Shown here in pieces: positions 16,178-25,424 of a stretch of DNA of 64,000 nt. The translations under genes were made by a program, and so were the position numbers. The DNA is from Nesterenkonia sphaerica. Its GTDB lineage: Bacteria; Actinomycetota; Actinomycetes; Actinomycetales; Micrococcaceae. Below the pieces are notes generated by a model, which was given only the letters and a program-made list of their open reading frames with translations, was not told the origin of the DNA and searched no databases. How positions within the stretch are numbered: the first letter of the stretch is position 1; each line of letters begins with the position of its first letter. The stretch covers positions 186,001 through 250,000 of the forward strand of contig NZ_VAWA01000003.1 of assembly GCF_005771565.1 (NCBI RefSeq), given 5' to 3'.

Positions 16178-17005
16178 TTATTCCGGGCCTGCGGACACGA
16201 TGACCTGGGCGGCACGGAGCAGCCGGTCATTGAATCGGTAGCCGGTCCTGACCACGATCGCGATCTGGTCGGCCTCGATTTCTGGATGGGGCTGCTGCAT
16301 GATCGCCTCGTGCTCGTTGGGATCGAACTGCTCCCCCACCTCGCCCACCGGAGTGAGACCCTGCTGGGTGAGGATCTGCTCCAGGCGCCCGGCGATGCCG
16401 GCGAGAGGACCATCCTCGAGGTCGCCCGCCTGGCGGGCTGCGGCGATATCGTCGAGCACCGGCATCAGCTCAGAGATGAGCTGGCCTTTCACCCGCTCCT
16501 TCTCCAGCGAGCGGTCGCGCTCCACGCGGCGCCGGTAGTTGACGTACTCGGCCTGCACGCGCCGGAGATCGTCCTCCAGCTCCGCCTCGCGGTCGTACCC
16601 GGAGTCCTCGAGCGCCTGCTCAGCAGCCTGGATCCGTTCTTCCGGCTCGGTCTCGCCACCGCCGATCGCCTCGTCCCAGGAGACTTCGCGCAGCTCCGGA
16701 TCCTCCAGCACCTCGGCATGCTCCTCAAGCTGCGGTTCGTGATCACTGTCCTCGCCGGCCGGCTCCTCATGCGCGTGCGGCGCTTCCTCGAACGCCCCAT
16801 CCGGCGCATCGGCAAGGATCCGTTCGGCCTCCGCGAGCGGATCGGCCGAAGGGTCTGCCGCAGCAGCTTCGCGATCCTCCACGGTGGCTTCGCCCTCTGC
16901 GGACCGACGGGGTTCACCGGTCTCCGGGTCGAATCGGCGCTTGTCGGTGAAGCGAAACGGCTCCTCCGGTTCGCTTGCTTCAGAGTTGTACTTGTCCTTG
17001 GCCAT
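16178..17005 (-). CDS. grpE: GrpE nucleotide exchange factor
   Basis: 275 aa, longer than usual because of a very acidic Glu/Ala-rich N-terminal region of about 120 residues. The GrpE dimer coiled coil follows (VQAEYVNYRRRVERDR; LISELMPVLDDIAAARQAGD) and then the beta-wing head (FDPNEHEAIMQQPHPEIEAD). It releases ADP from DnaK. AAGGAG nine bases before the ATG overlaps the dnaK stop codon, so translation is likely coupled. Confidence 0.95.
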   Translation of the reverse strand: MAKDKYNSEASEPEEPFRFTDKRRFDPETGEPRRSAEGEATVEDREAAAADPSADPLAEAERILADAPDGAFEEAPHAHEEPAGEDSDHEPQLEEHAEVLEDPELREVSWDEAIGGGETEPEERIQAAEQALEDSGYDREAELEDDLRRVQAEYVNYRRRVERDRSLEKERVKGQLISELMPVLDDIAAARQAGDLEDGPLAGIAGRLEQILTQQGLTPVGEVGEQFDPNEHEAIMQQPHPEIEADQIAIVVRTGYRFNDRLLRAAQVIVSAGPE

Positions 17006-17018
17006 CGACTAGGACTCC

Positions 17019-18884
17019 TTACTTCTTCTCGGCGTCGTCGTCCTCGTCCACGACCTCGGCGTCGACGATGTCCTCGTCCTCCCCGCCGGTCTCGCCGGCG
17101 GGTGCCTGCTCGGCACCGGGGGTGGACTCGGCACCCTGAGCATAGAGGGCTTCGCCGATCTTCACCTGGGAAGCCTGCAGCTTCTCGAAGGCGGCGTTGA
17201 CCTCATCCTCGTTGTCGGTCTTCTCCAAGGCCTGCTTGAGGGCGTCCACGTCAGCCTGGACTTCGTTCTTCACGTCCTCCGGCAGCTTCTCGGCATTCTC
17301 TTTGAGCAGCTTGTCCACCGAGTAGGCCGATGCCTCAGCAGCGTTCCGGCGCTCCGCCGCCTCTCGGCGCTTCTTGTCCTCTTCTGCGTGCTTCTCCGCA
17401 TCGGCGACCATCCGGTCGATGTCTTCCTTCTCCAGGGATGTGCCCCCGGTGATGGTCATCGACTGCTCCTTATCGGTGCCCTTGTCCTTGGCGGAGACGT
17501 GGACAATTCCGTTGGCGTCGATGTCAAAGGTGACTTCGATCTGCGGCATGCCGCGCGGGGCCGGGGCAATCCCAGTCAGCTCGAACGTTCCCAGCGGCTT
17601 GTTGTCACGGGTGAACTCGCGCTCGCCCTGGAAGACCTGAATGGCCACTGAGGGCTGGTTGTCCTCAGCGGTGGAGAACACTTCAGACTTCTTGGTGGGG
17701 ATAGCGGTATTGCGCTCGATGAGCTTGGTCATCACCCCGCCCTTGGTCTCGATGCCCAGCGACAGCGGAGTAACGTCGATCAGCAGCACGTCCTTGCGCT
17801 CACCAGCCAGCACACCTGCCTGGAGGGCGGCGCCGACGGCGACAACCTCATCAGGGTTGACCGACTTATTGGCTTCTTTCCCGGAGAGCTGCTTGACCAG
17901 TTCCGCCACGGCAGGCATCCGGGTGGAGCCGCCGACCAGGATCACGTGGTCAATCTCCGAGATCTGAATTCCGGCTTCCCGGATGACGTCGTTGAACGGC
18001 TTCTTCGTCCGCTCGAGCAGGTCGGAGGTCAGGTCCTCGAACTTCGCCCGGGAGAGGGTCTCGTTCACGTGGACCGGGGAGCCGTCGTGCTGTGTGGCGT
18101 AGGGGATGTTGATGTTCGCGGTGGAGGTGGAGGAGAGCTCCTTCTTGGCCCGCTCAGCCTCTTCCTTCAGACGGGGAACGGCGATCTTGTCCTTGGACAG
18201 GTCAACGCCTTCCTTCTGCTTGACCTGGGCGACCAGCCAGTCGATGATGCGCTGGTCCCAGTCGTCGCCGCCGAGCCGGTTGTCGCCGGCAGTGGAGCGC
18301 ACCTGGATGGTGGAGAAGTCATCCTCGTCTTTGCCGACTTCCAGCAGCGAGACGTCGAAGGTGCCGCCACCGAGGTCGAACACCAGAATCTGCTCGTCTT
18401 CTTTGCCTTTCTCCAGCCCGTAGGCCAAAGCTGCTGCGGTGGGCTCGTTGACAATACGGGAGACCTTCAGGCCAGCGATCTCCCCGGCCTCCTTGGTCGC
18501 CTGCCGCTCAGCATCGTTGAAGTAGGCAGGAACGGTGATGACCGCTTCTGCGACGTCCTCGCCCAGGTAGGACTCGGCGTCGTGCTTGAGCTTCATGAGG
18601 ATGCGGGCAGAGATTTCCTGCGCGGTGTACTTCTTACCGTCAACCTCAGTCTCCCAGTCGGTGCCCATGTGGCGCTTCACGGAGGCGATGGTCCGGTCCG
18701 GGTTTGACACCGCTTGGCGGCGCGCGACCTCACCGACGAGCACTTCGCCGGACTTGGAGAATGCCACCACCGACGGTGTGGTGCGTGCGCCTTCAGCGTT
18801 GGCGATCACCGTGGGCTCTCCGCCTTCGAGGACAGTGACAACTGAGTTGGTGGTTCCGAGGTCGATTCCGACTGCGCGGGCCAT
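17019..18884 (-). CDS. dnaK: Hsp70 chaperone DnaK
   Basis: 621 aa from [20 protein letters not shown]. The ATPase domain runs to about residue 365 ([29 protein letters not shown]), then the linker [19 protein letters not shown], the substrate-binding domain and a helical lid. The C-terminus is acidic. The ATG at 18884 has AAAGGAG eight bases upstream; the longer frame reads back into the operator region and is not used. It heads the operon with grpE, dnaJ and hspR under HAIR control. Confidence 0.97.
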   Translation of the reverse strand: MARAVGIDLGTTNSVVTVLEGGEPTVIANAEGARTTPSVVAFSKSGEVLVGEVARRQAVSNPDRTIASVKRHMGTDWETEVDGKKYTAQEISARILMKLKHDAESYLGEDVAEAVITVPAYFNDAERQATKEAGEIAGLKVSRIVNEPTAAALAYGLEKGKEDEQILVFDLGGGTFDVSLLEVGKDEDDFSTIQVRSTAGDNRLGGDDWDQRIIDWLVAQVKQKEGVDLSKDKIAVPRLKEEAERAKKELSSTSTANINIPYATQHDGSPVHVNETLSRAKFEDLTSDLLERTKKPFNDVIREAGIQISEIDHVILVGGSTRMPAVAELVKQLSGKEANKSVNPDEVVAVGAALQAGVLAGERKDVLLIDVTPLSLGIETKGGVMTKLIERNTAIPTKKSEVFSTAEDNQPSVAIQVFQGEREFTRDNKPLGTFELTGIAPAPRGMPQIEVTFDIDANGIVHVSAKDKGTDKEQSMTITGGTSLEKEDIDRMVADAEKHAEEDKKRREAAERRNAAEASAYSVDKLLKENAEKLPEDVKNEVQADVDALKQALEKTDNEDEVNAAFEKLQASQVKIGEALYAQGAESTPGAEQAPAGETGGEDEDIVDAEVVDEDDDAEKK

Positions 18885-18932
18885 GTCGGGGCTCCTTTCA
18901 TCAGGGCGTTGTGTCAAGCAGGTGGTCTCGCT

Positions 18933-19006
18933 GTTGAGCGAGTTCGACTCAAGTCTGGAACTTGAGCTGACCCTTGTCAAACTGACTTGAGTCCACTGCG
19001 CTCAAC
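18933..19006 (-). promoter_or_regulatory. HAIR (HspR) operator array upstream of dnaK
   Basis: The HAIR consensus is CTTGAGT-N7-ACTCAAG. Site A is GTTGAGC-N7-ACTCAAG (18933-18953). Site B is CTTGAGT-N7-GCTCAAC (18986-19006). Between them CTTGAGC (18961) and the weak half TGTCAAA (18975) continue the alternating pattern at the same 14-base step. TTGACA-like -35 elements overlap the array on the minus strand. HspR bound here should block dnaK transcription. Confidence 0.9.
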
Positions 19007-19069
19007 TTTGCTTCATGCCAACGACGGCGCCCCCGCCTCTATTCCCACCCAGTCGCACTCCCCCAAGGT

Positions 19070-19117
19070 GCGGCCGTTACCACCTGCGGCCGTTACCACC
19101 TGAGACCGTTACCGCCA
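19070..19117. repeat. 16-bp tandem repeat, three copies
   Basis: GCGGCCGTTACCACCT occurs twice head to tail (19070-19085 and 19086-19101), followed by a diverged third copy GAGACCGTTACCGCCA. It lies between the dnaK promoter and the gabD terminator region, in non-coding DNA. Function unknown. Confidence 0.75.
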
Positions 19118-19121
19118 GAGC

Positions 19122-19182
19122 GCGTCTCGGGATGTGGGGAATGGAGCCGATATGACGCCGAGTTTCCCACATCCAGAGACGC
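19122..19182. terminator. 20-bp inverted repeat between gabD and the dnaK promoter
   Basis: Arms 19122-19141 and 19163-19182 match at 18 of 20 positions around a 21-nt spacer, giving a very stable stem. It lies 34 bases past the gabD stop and upstream of dnaK, so it may end gabD transcription and insulate dnaK. There is no U-run, so a rho-independent mechanism is not assured. Confidence 0.55.
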
Positions 19183-19216
19183 TGTGCCGCGGCACCGGCT
19201 GCGGGCCCTGGGGCCG

Positions 19217-20689
19217 CTACATGGCGATGCCGATGTACTTCGTCTCGAGGAACTCATCGATCCCGGTGTCGCCACCTTCACGGCCCAGGCCCGACTCCTT
19301 CACGCCACCGAAGGGGGCGGCGGGGTTCGAGACGACACCCTGGTTGAGCCCCACCATGCCGGACTCGATACCTTCAGCCACCCGCAGCGCCCGGGTCAGG
19401 TCATTGGTGTAGACGTAGTTCACCAGCCCGTACTCGGTGTCATTGACGAGCTCGAGCACTTCGGCTTCGGTGTCGAACGGTGTCAGCGGGGCGACGGGGC
19501 CGAAGATTTCCTCAGTCCACATCCGCGCCTGCCGGGGCACGTTGCGAAGCACAGTCGGCGGGTAGAAGAACCCCTCACCGGCAGCAGGCTCACCTCCGAC
19601 CACTACGTCGGCCCCGGCGCCCACGGCATCGTCGACCAGCTCTTTGACCTTATCCCGTTGGGAGGCGTCCACCATGGGCCCGACCTGCACACCGTCATCC
19701 ACACCGCGTCCGACCTTCAGCTCCGCCATACGCTGGGCGAGCTTCTCGGAGAACTCCTGGAGAACGCTGCGGTGGACGAAGATCCGGTTCGCCGCAGTGC
19801 AAGCCTCCCCTGAATTGCGCATCTTGGCCTGCATGGCACCGTCGACTGCTTTGTCCAGATCCGCGTCCTCAAACACGACGAACGCGGCATTGCCGCCCAA
19901 CTCCATGGAGGTCCGCAGCACCTTGTCGGCGCACTGCTCCAGCAGCTTCTTGCCCACTGGAGTGGACCCGGTGAAGGATAGCTTCCGGGCGATGCCGGAG
20001 CGGATCAGCGGCTCCATGACTTTGCCTGAAGTGGAGGTGACCAGAATGTTGACGACCCCCTCAGGCGCCCCGGCGTCCTCAAGGATTTTCGCCAAGGCCA
20101 GCATGGACAACGGCGTCAGCTCTGCGGGCTTCAGGACCGAGGTGCATCCGGCGGCTATAGCGGGACCGATCTTGCGGGTGCCCATCGCCAGGGGAAAGTT
20201 CCACGGAGTGATCAGCAGGGAGGGGCCCACCGGCTCTTTACGGATGAGAAACCGGGCGTTGCCGGCGGGGGCATCCTGATAGCCGCCGCTTATCCGGGTG
20301 GCCTCTTCGGCAAAGTGGCGGAAAAACTCCGCAGCGTAGACCACCTCTCCGGCCGCATCGGTCAGCGGTTTGCCCATCTCCAGGGTCATCAGCAGCGCAA
20401 GGTCATCTTTGCGCTCGTGCATCAGCTCGAAAGCTCGCATGAGGATATTGGCCCGTTGACGCGGCGGCATCGCGGCGAAATCCCCTTGGGCCGCCTGGGC
20501 TGCCTTCAGTGCGTCCCAGCCGTCCTCTGGGGAGGCGTTGGCCACGGTGCACAGCACCTTCCCGGTAGAGGGGTCATGAACCTCAAGGACACGGCCGTCG
20601 CGGGCATCGCGCCACTGGCCGTTGATGTAGAGCTGCTTCGGCGCGGCATCGATGACTTGAGTTTCGCGCTCCTGGGACACTGGCGACAT
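19217..20689 (-). CDS. gabD: Succinate-semialdehyde dehydrogenase
   Basis: 490 aa aldehyde dehydrogenase of the SSADH type. Oxidises succinate semialdehyde to succinate in GABA catabolism. Motifs: the cofactor-binding TPWNFPLAMGTRKIG, FTGSTPVGKKLL, the general base in ELGGNAAFVVF and the catalytic Cys in GEACTAANR. GGGAGGAAG six bases before the ATG at 20689 settles the start over an upstream ATG at 20710. It is divergent from gabT over an 86-bp gap holding a GntR-type palindrome. Confidence 0.92.
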   Translation of the reverse strand: MSPVSQERETQVIDAAPKQLYINGQWRDARDGRVLEVHDPSTGKVLCTVANASPEDGWDALKAAQAAQGDFAAMPPRQRANILMRAFELMHERKDDLALLMTLEMGKPLTDAAGEVVYAAEFFRHFAEEATRISGGYQDAPAGNARFLIRKEPVGPSLLITPWNFPLAMGTRKIGPAIAAGCTSVLKPAELTPLSMLALAKILEDAGAPEGVVNILVTSTSGKVMEPLIRSGIARKLSFTGSTPVGKKLLEQCADKVLRTSMELGGNAAFVVFEDADLDKAVDGAMQAKMRNSGEACTAANRIFVHRSVLQEFSEKLAQRMAELKVGRGVDDGVQVGPMVDASQRDKVKELVDDAVGAGADVVVGGEPAAGEGFFYPPTVLRNVPRQARMWTEEIFGPVAPLTPFDTEAEVLELVNDTEYGLVNYVYTNDLTRALRVAEGIESGMVGLNQGVVSNPAAPFGGVKESGLGREGGDTGIDEFLETKYIGIAM

Positions 20690-20745
20690 GGCACTTCCTC
20701 CCTGTGACATTGCGGGCTTTGATAGGTAGCCTAGTCCAGGATAAA

Positions 20746-20759
20746 GATTGTCAACAATC
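20746..20759. promoter_or_regulatory. GntR-type palindrome GATTGT-CA-ACAATC in the gabD/gabT gap
   Basis: Perfect 6-bp arms with a 2-base centre, matching the nTTGT-NN-ACAAn pattern of FadR-subfamily GntR operators. It lies between the two divergent GABA genes and could control both. The same 12-base core recurs at 37165. Confidence 0.6.
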
Positions 20760-20775
20760 CGAAATGGAGTACCCC

Positions 20776-22053
20776 GTGGCGCACCTCTCCCCGCAGCTGA
20801 AGCAGGCAACACCCGTGGTGGCGACCCACGGGGAAGGCGTCTACCTCTACGACGAATCCGGTAACCGCCATCTGGACTTCACCGCCGGCATCGGTGTCAC
20901 CAGCACCGGGCACTGCCACCCGAAGGTGGTCGAGGCCGCGCAGCGTCAGGTGGGCCAGCTCATCCACGGGCAGTACACCACGATCATGCATCAGCCGCTG
21001 CAGCAGCTCACCGCGAAGCTCGGCGAAGTCCTCCCGGCCGGCCTGGAGTCCCTATTCTTTGCAAATTCAGGCTCCGAAGCGGCTGAGGCGGCGCTGCGCC
21101 TGGCACGCCAGGCGACGGGGCGGCCCAACATCGTGGTCTTTCAAGGGGGGTTCCACGGCCGCACCGTAGCGGCTGCGTCAATGACAACTTCCGGCACCAA
21201 ATTCAAAGCCGGGTTCTCACCGTTGATGTCCGGCGTCGTCGTCTCTGCCTTCCCTAATCCCTCGACGTACCGGAACTTGGGCTGGGATCTGGACCAGGTG
21301 ACGGATTTCGCGCTGCAGCAGCTGGACCTGGTGCTGCAGACCCAGTCCAGCCCGGCCGATACTGCCGCTTTCCTGGTGGAGCCGGTGCTCGGTGAGGGTG
21401 GGTACGTCCCAGGAAATGAACGGTTCTTTGCCGGGCTTCGTGAACGCGCTGACAAGCACGGCATCCTGCTGGTGGTCGACGAGGTGCAGACCGGCTTCGG
21501 CCGGACCGGGAAGTTCTGGGGGATGGACCACTTCCGCGGAGCGGAGAACCCGCTGACCCCGGACATTCAGATGTTAGCCAAAGGCATCGCCTCCGGATTC
21601 CCCATCTCCGGCATCGCAGCCCGCACCGAGGTGATGGAAGAAGCTTGGCCGGGCTCCCAGGGAGGGACATACGGTGCCAATGCTGTGGCGTGTGCCGCCG
21701 CGCTGGCGACCCTCGACGTGATCGCCGAAGAGGACCTTGTGGCGAACGCCGACGCTCGAGGAGAGCAGCTGCGGGAGGCATTGCGCAGGATTGCGGCCGA
21801 CTACCCGCAGATCGTCGATGTGCGGGGGCTGGGCCTGATGGTCGGTGTGGAGCTGGCAGACGCCGATGGGCGCCCGGACACCGCCACCGCCGCTGCCCTG
21901 CAGCAGGCAGCCGCCCAGCGAGGCCTGTTGCTGCTGACCTGCGGACCCTGGACTGAGGTGGTGCGGTTCATTCCTGCACTGGTGGTGACGGAGCAGCAGG
22001 TCGACGACGCCGCAGAGATCTTTGCCGACGCCGTGGCTTCTGTTCTGGGCTGA
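20776..22053 (+). CDS. gabT: 4-aminobutyrate aminotransferase (class III)
   Basis: 425 aa PLP enzyme that moves the GABA amino group to 2-oxoglutarate, producing the substrate of the adjacent GabD. Class III features: FANSGSEAAEAALRLARQAT (phosphate-binding), FHGRTVAAASMT, the aspartate in VVDEVQTGFGRTGKF and the PLP lysine in MLAKGIASGFPISG. The GTG at 20776 has GGAG six bases upstream; an ATG at 20764 is an alternative without a ribosome-binding site. The direct pairing with gabD supports GABA over other omega-amino acids. Confidence 0.88.
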   Translation: MAHLSPQLKQATPVVATHGEGVYLYDESGNRHLDFTAGIGVTSTGHCHPKVVEAAQRQVGQLIHGQYTTIMHQPLQQLTAKLGEVLPAGLESLFFANSGSEAAEAALRLARQATGRPNIVVFQGGFHGRTVAAASMTTSGTKFKAGFSPLMSGVVVSAFPNPSTYRNLGWDLDQVTDFALQQLDLVLQTQSSPADTAAFLVEPVLGEGGYVPGNERFFAGLRERADKHGILLVVDEVQTGFGRTGKFWGMDHFRGAENPLTPDIQMLAKGIASGFPISGIAARTEVMEEAWPGSQGGTYGANAVACAAALATLDVIAEEDLVANADARGEQLREALRRIAADYPQIVDVRGLGLMVGVELADADGRPDTATAAALQQAAAQRGLLLLTCGPWTEVVRFIPALVVTEQQVDDAAEIFADAVASVLG

Positions 22054-22062
22054 GCCCAGCTG

Positions 22063-22854
22063 TCACCAGATGCGGTGAGTGAGCTTGGGGTATTTCTGAG
22101 AGATGTGGTCGCCGGAGGACTTTCGGGTCAGCCGGCGCTTCACCCACGGGTAGAGGTAGTCCTTGGTCCAGACAGCTTCGGCCAGGACCCGCTCCGGCAA
22201 TGAGGAGACCGGCGGGTCCTGCAGCTCCGGATCGTCGATCTCATCATTCTCCCCAAGCACCCGGAGCACAGCCTTCGCCATCAGAATGTGCCCCTCAATG
22301 CTCAAGTGCATCCGGTCCGGATCCCAGTACCGCCAGTCCTGGAACTCCTTCATATGCCAGAAGTCCACCAAGTCCAGGTTCAGGTCATCCACAAACTTGC
22401 GCACGTATTCGTTGTAGATCGCAGTCCTGCCACGGGTGGCCCGGAACATCGGCGCCTTGCCTGAATCGAAGCCGGTGAACACCACCACGCGGGCCCCGGA
22501 CTCGACAAGCTTCTCCAGCGCCCACCGGTAGCGTTCCATGATGCCGTCGAGGTTCACAGCCGGGCGCAGGATGTCATTGCCACCGGCGTAAATGGTCACC
22601 AAGGTGGGGTGCAGCGCCAGCGCCGCATCGAGCTGCTCATCCAGGACCTGCTGAAGCTTCTTGCCTCGGATGGCCAGATTGGCATAACCCCACGAATCGT
22701 CATTCTCAATCAGCTGGGCGGCCACCCGGTCGGCCCAGCCGCGCACCCCGTTGGGGCTGGACGGGTCGATGTCACCGACCCCTTCGGTGAACGAGTCCCC
22801 CACAGCGACGTACCGCTTCGTGAACGGTCCGTCGAGCTCATCATGTGCTGCCAT
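22063..22854 (-). CDS. SGNH/GDSL-family hydrolase
   Basis: 263 aa with no signal peptide, so probably cytoplasmic. Block I is VAVGDSFTEGVGD (nucleophile Ser), block III IYAGGNDIL, and block V DRMHLSIEGH (catalytic Asp and His). The family hydrolyses esters; the natural substrate is unknown. AGGAGG ten bases before the ATG at 22854 marks the start. It converges with gabT, 9 bases apart. Confidence 0.88.
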   Translation of the reverse strand: MAAHDELDGPFTKRYVAVGDSFTEGVGDIDPSSPNGVRGWADRVAAQLIENDDSWGYANLAIRGKKLQQVLDEQLDAALALHPTLVTIYAGGNDILRPAVNLDGIMERYRWALEKLVESGARVVVFTGFDSGKAPMFRATRGRTAIYNEYVRKFVDDLNLDLVDFWHMKEFQDWRYWDPDRMHLSIEGHILMAKAVLRVLGENDEIDDPELQDPPVSSLPERVLAEAVWTKDYLYPWVKRRLTRKSSGDHISQKYPKLTHRIW

Positions 22855-22935
22855 GACCCCGTATCCTCCTGCACGTCGACATCTTTGCCACTGTACCGCG
22901 CGTGCGGGACCCACCTGTAGCTGAGCGCTGGGCGG

Positions 22936-24054
22936 CTACAGCGGGTTGGTCCCGGGGGGCTTCTCCTCGGCCGCCAAAGGGCCCGGCGCCGTCGCCGCAC
23001 CGAAGGGCGAGCCGCCGAGTTTCTCCCGGCCGTGCGGAGAGACCCAGTCCTGCAACTCTGGGCCCAGCGGCACGATCTGGGTGGGGTTCACGTCCTCATG
23101 CACCACGTAGTAGTGCTCTTTGATCTGGTCGAAGTCCACCGTGTCGCCGAAGCCCGGGGTTTGGAACAGATCCCGGGCATAGGCCCACAGGTGGGTGAAC
23201 TCGGTGAGCTTGTTGCGGTTGCACTTGAAGTGACCGTGGTACACCGGGTCGAACCTCACCAGGGTGGTGAAGAGCCGAACGTCCGCCTCGGTGATGTGAT
23301 CACCCATGAGGTACCGGCTGCGACCCAGCCGCTCCTCGGCCCAGTCCAGCGCATCGAACAGCCGCCGATAGGCTTCCTCATAGGCAGACTGGGATCCGGC
23401 GAACCCAGTCCGGTAGACCCCGTTGTTGATCTCCGTGAAGATTTTCTTAATGACCGGCAGCATCTCCTCGACCAGGTCTTCGGGCACCAGATTGGGCGCT
23501 CCGGGACGGTGAAAGCTGCGCCATTGGGTGGAGAAGTCGAATGTCAGCTGCGGATAGTTATTGGTGACCACCTGCCCCGAGGGCACGTCGACCAGGGCCG
23601 GCACGGTGATCCCGCGAGGATAGTCGGGGAAGCGCGCGAAGTAGTTCTCCTGGAGCCGCTCAGTGCCCAGCACCGGATCACGTCCCTCTGGACTCAGATC
23701 AAACGTCCAGGAGCGCGCATCGTGCACCGGTCCAGGGGTCGCCAGGGATATGGCGTCCTCCAGACCCAACAGCCGCCGGACAATGATGGACCGGTGCGCC
23801 CAGGGACACGCCCGTGCGGCCACCAGCCGGTAGCGGCCGGATTCCACAGGCCAGGCCTGCGCGCCATCGGTCAGCCCGGCAATGCGTGGATCACCGATGG
23901 TCGAGGACTCTTCCGGCGCAGCGCTCTGCACCGCCGCGACGTCCGCAACCACCCGGTCCTCAATGTAGTTGGTATCCCGGGTGAACTCCCCGCCGGTGAC
24001 GTACGCACCCTTGGTGGAGTACTCGGACTCGGCGGTCTTGTGCGGATCACTCAT
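22936..24054 (-). CDS. Xi-class glutathione transferase-like protein (hydroquinone reductase family)
   Basis: 372 aa, related to YqjG/ECM4. The thioredoxin-like N-domain has the catalytic Cys in ARACPWAHRSIIVRRL, followed by NNYPQLTFDF and an all-helical C-domain (YLMGDHITEADVRLFTTLVRFD, then CNRNKLTEFTHLWAYARDLF). The family reduces thiol-conjugated quinones. Actinobacteria generally use mycothiol, so S-mycothiolyl-hydroquinones are the likely in vivo substrates (inference). The start at 24054 avoids overlap with the divergent MBL gene. Confidence 0.88.
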   Translation of the reverse strand: MSDPHKTAESEYSTKGAYVTGGEFTRDTNYIEDRVVADVAAVQSAAPEESSTIGDPRIAGLTDGAQAWPVESGRYRLVAARACPWAHRSIIVRRLLGLEDAISLATPGPVHDARSWTFDLSPEGRDPVLGTERLQENYFARFPDYPRGITVPALVDVPSGQVVTNNYPQLTFDFSTQWRSFHRPGAPNLVPEDLVEEMLPVIKKIFTEINNGVYRTGFAGSQSAYEEAYRRLFDALDWAEERLGRSRYLMGDHITEADVRLFTTLVRFDPVYHGHFKCNRNKLTEFTHLWAYARDLFQTPGFGDTVDFDQIKEHYYVVHEDVNPTQIVPLGPELQDWVSPHGREKLGGSPFGAATAPGPLAAEEKPPGTNPL

Positions 24055-24127
24055 GGTCTGCTCTCTTCCGTCGTGGAACCACGTCGCGACCAGCGTAGCG
24101 CCCGTGGCCGGGCATAGGGTGGAGAAC

Positions 24128-24910
24128 ATGACGACGCCGACGCCGTTACCTGCCTCAGTCCAAGTGGTCACCTGCGACAACCCCTCCCCGATGACGTTGG
24201 AGGGCACCCACACCTACCTTGTCGGGGATCCAGCCGCAGACAGCGTCGTCGTGGTGGATCCTGGGCCGGAGGGCCACCCGGAGCATGTGCGCAGGATCAT
24301 GCAGGTCGCCGCGGGCCGGGCTGTAGCGGAGATCCTGGTCACTCACCGGCACAGCGACCACCTGGGTGCGGCCAAACTGCTGTCCTCGGTGACCGGTGCT
24401 GAGGTGCGCGGCATGGACCCTGGAGTCTGCCTGTCCGGGGGTGAGGGCACTGTACTGCCCCTTCGGGACCGCGAGCAGATCACCAGCAGCGGCACGCCGC
24501 TCACTGTTCTGCACACCCCGGGGCATACCTCGGATTCGGTGTGCTTCTGGCTGCCCGAGGCTGAGGCGATGCTGACCGGGGACACGTTGCTGGGTCGTGG
24601 AACCACCATGCTGGACTACCCCGATGGGACGCTGACCGACTACTTAGATTCCCTGCAGCGGCTGGCCGGCTACGACACCACGATGCTGCTGCCGGCCCAC
24701 GGCCCGGCGCATCGGCGCTTGGGCCCGGTCGTGCAGGCGTATCAGAACCACCGGTTGGAGCGGCTGGATCAGGCACGGGCGCTGTTGGAGGAGCACGGAG
24801 CGCTCAGCGCCAAACAGCTGGGGCAGTTGATGTACAGGGACCGGACAGGCCTGAATCCCAGCGTTATCACCCGGATCGCCGCCGCCCAGTTGGACCACCT
24901 CGGCCAGTAG
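24128..24910 (+). CDS. MBL-fold metallo-hydrolase, LACTB2-like
   Basis: 260 aa. The metallo-beta-lactamase motif THRHSDHLG binds two metals; the later ligands are in LHTPGHTSDS, MLTGDTLLGRG and LLPAHGP. A C-terminal winged-helix-like segment (ARALLEEHGALSAKQLGQLM) matches the LACTB2/RNase-like subgroup. GGTGGAG just before the ATG fixes the start. The substrate is uncertain: an RNA or a thioester are both possible in this group. It ends 2 bases from the convergent gene. Confidence 0.88.
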   Translation: MTTPTPLPASVQVVTCDNPSPMTLEGTHTYLVGDPAADSVVVVDPGPEGHPEHVRRIMQVAAGRAVAEILVTHRHSDHLGAAKLLSSVTGAEVRGMDPGVCLSGGEGTVLPLRDREQITSSGTPLTVLHTPGHTSDSVCFWLPEAEAMLTGDTLLGRGTTMLDYPDGTLTDYLDSLQRLAGYDTTMLLPAHGPAHRRLGPVVQAYQNHRLERLDQARALLEEHGALSAKQLGQLMYRDRTGLNPSVITRIAAAQLDHLGQ

Positions 24911-24912
24911 AG

Positions 24913-25335
24913 TCAGAAGGGCCGGCTGATGTAAGGGTGCTCGTACCAGCGGATCTCGTGGACCTCGATTCCTTCCGCATTGAGCTCATCCACCAGTGCC
25001 ATGGCGGCCTTCCGGAGCCGCTCGAAGGCATCCGGGACCGCCTGCCCCACTGGACCCCCTGCGAAGAACCACACGCGCAGCACCCGGCGGCCGAAGCTGT
25101 CCGTCTCGGCAGCATATCTGACCGCCAGCTGCCCGTCCGTGACCCCCGCCATGGGGACCCCGTCAACGTCTTCCCGGAAGAAATCCATGAACCCGGTGAG
25201 CTCTTCGACCACGCGTTCCACGGCACTGACATCGGCAGCCACGACCCGGGCCTCTAGCGGTGCCCATTGGTCTGGTCGCAGCCGCGGTCCGCCAAAGAGG
25301 TCCGGTCCCCATTCGCCCCGTCTGCTCCATCGCAT
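24913..25335 (-). CDS. Conserved-looking hypothetical protein, 140 aa
   Basis: I do not recognise the family. It is a soluble protein without signal or membrane segment: an N-terminal WGPDLFGGPRLRPDQWAPLE stretch, a mixed alpha/beta middle and the C-terminal EVHEIRWYEHPYISRPF. AAGGAG with good spacing before the ATG and codon use like its neighbours argue that it is expressed. It converges with the MBL gene, so context gives no function. Confidence 0.7.
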   Translation of the reverse strand: MRWSRRGEWGPDLFGGPRLRPDQWAPLEARVVAADVSAVERVVEELTGFMDFFREDVDGVPMAGVTDGQLAVRYAAETDSFGRRVLRVWFFAGGPVGQAVPDAFERLRKAAMALVDELNAEGIEVHEIRWYEHPYISRPF

Positions 25336-25424
25336 GATGTCTCCTTAGGTCGTGCCATATTCGTCTGAACCTGGGCTGAGTGTTTTGGTCACCGCCGGTA
25401 GTTCTTCCCCTCTACGATATTCCT

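Noticed and set aside
17946-18707. 253-codon open frame antisense to dnaK
   Set aside because: Typical GC-rich shadow frame; dnaK on the other strand is certain and the antisense product resembles nothing.
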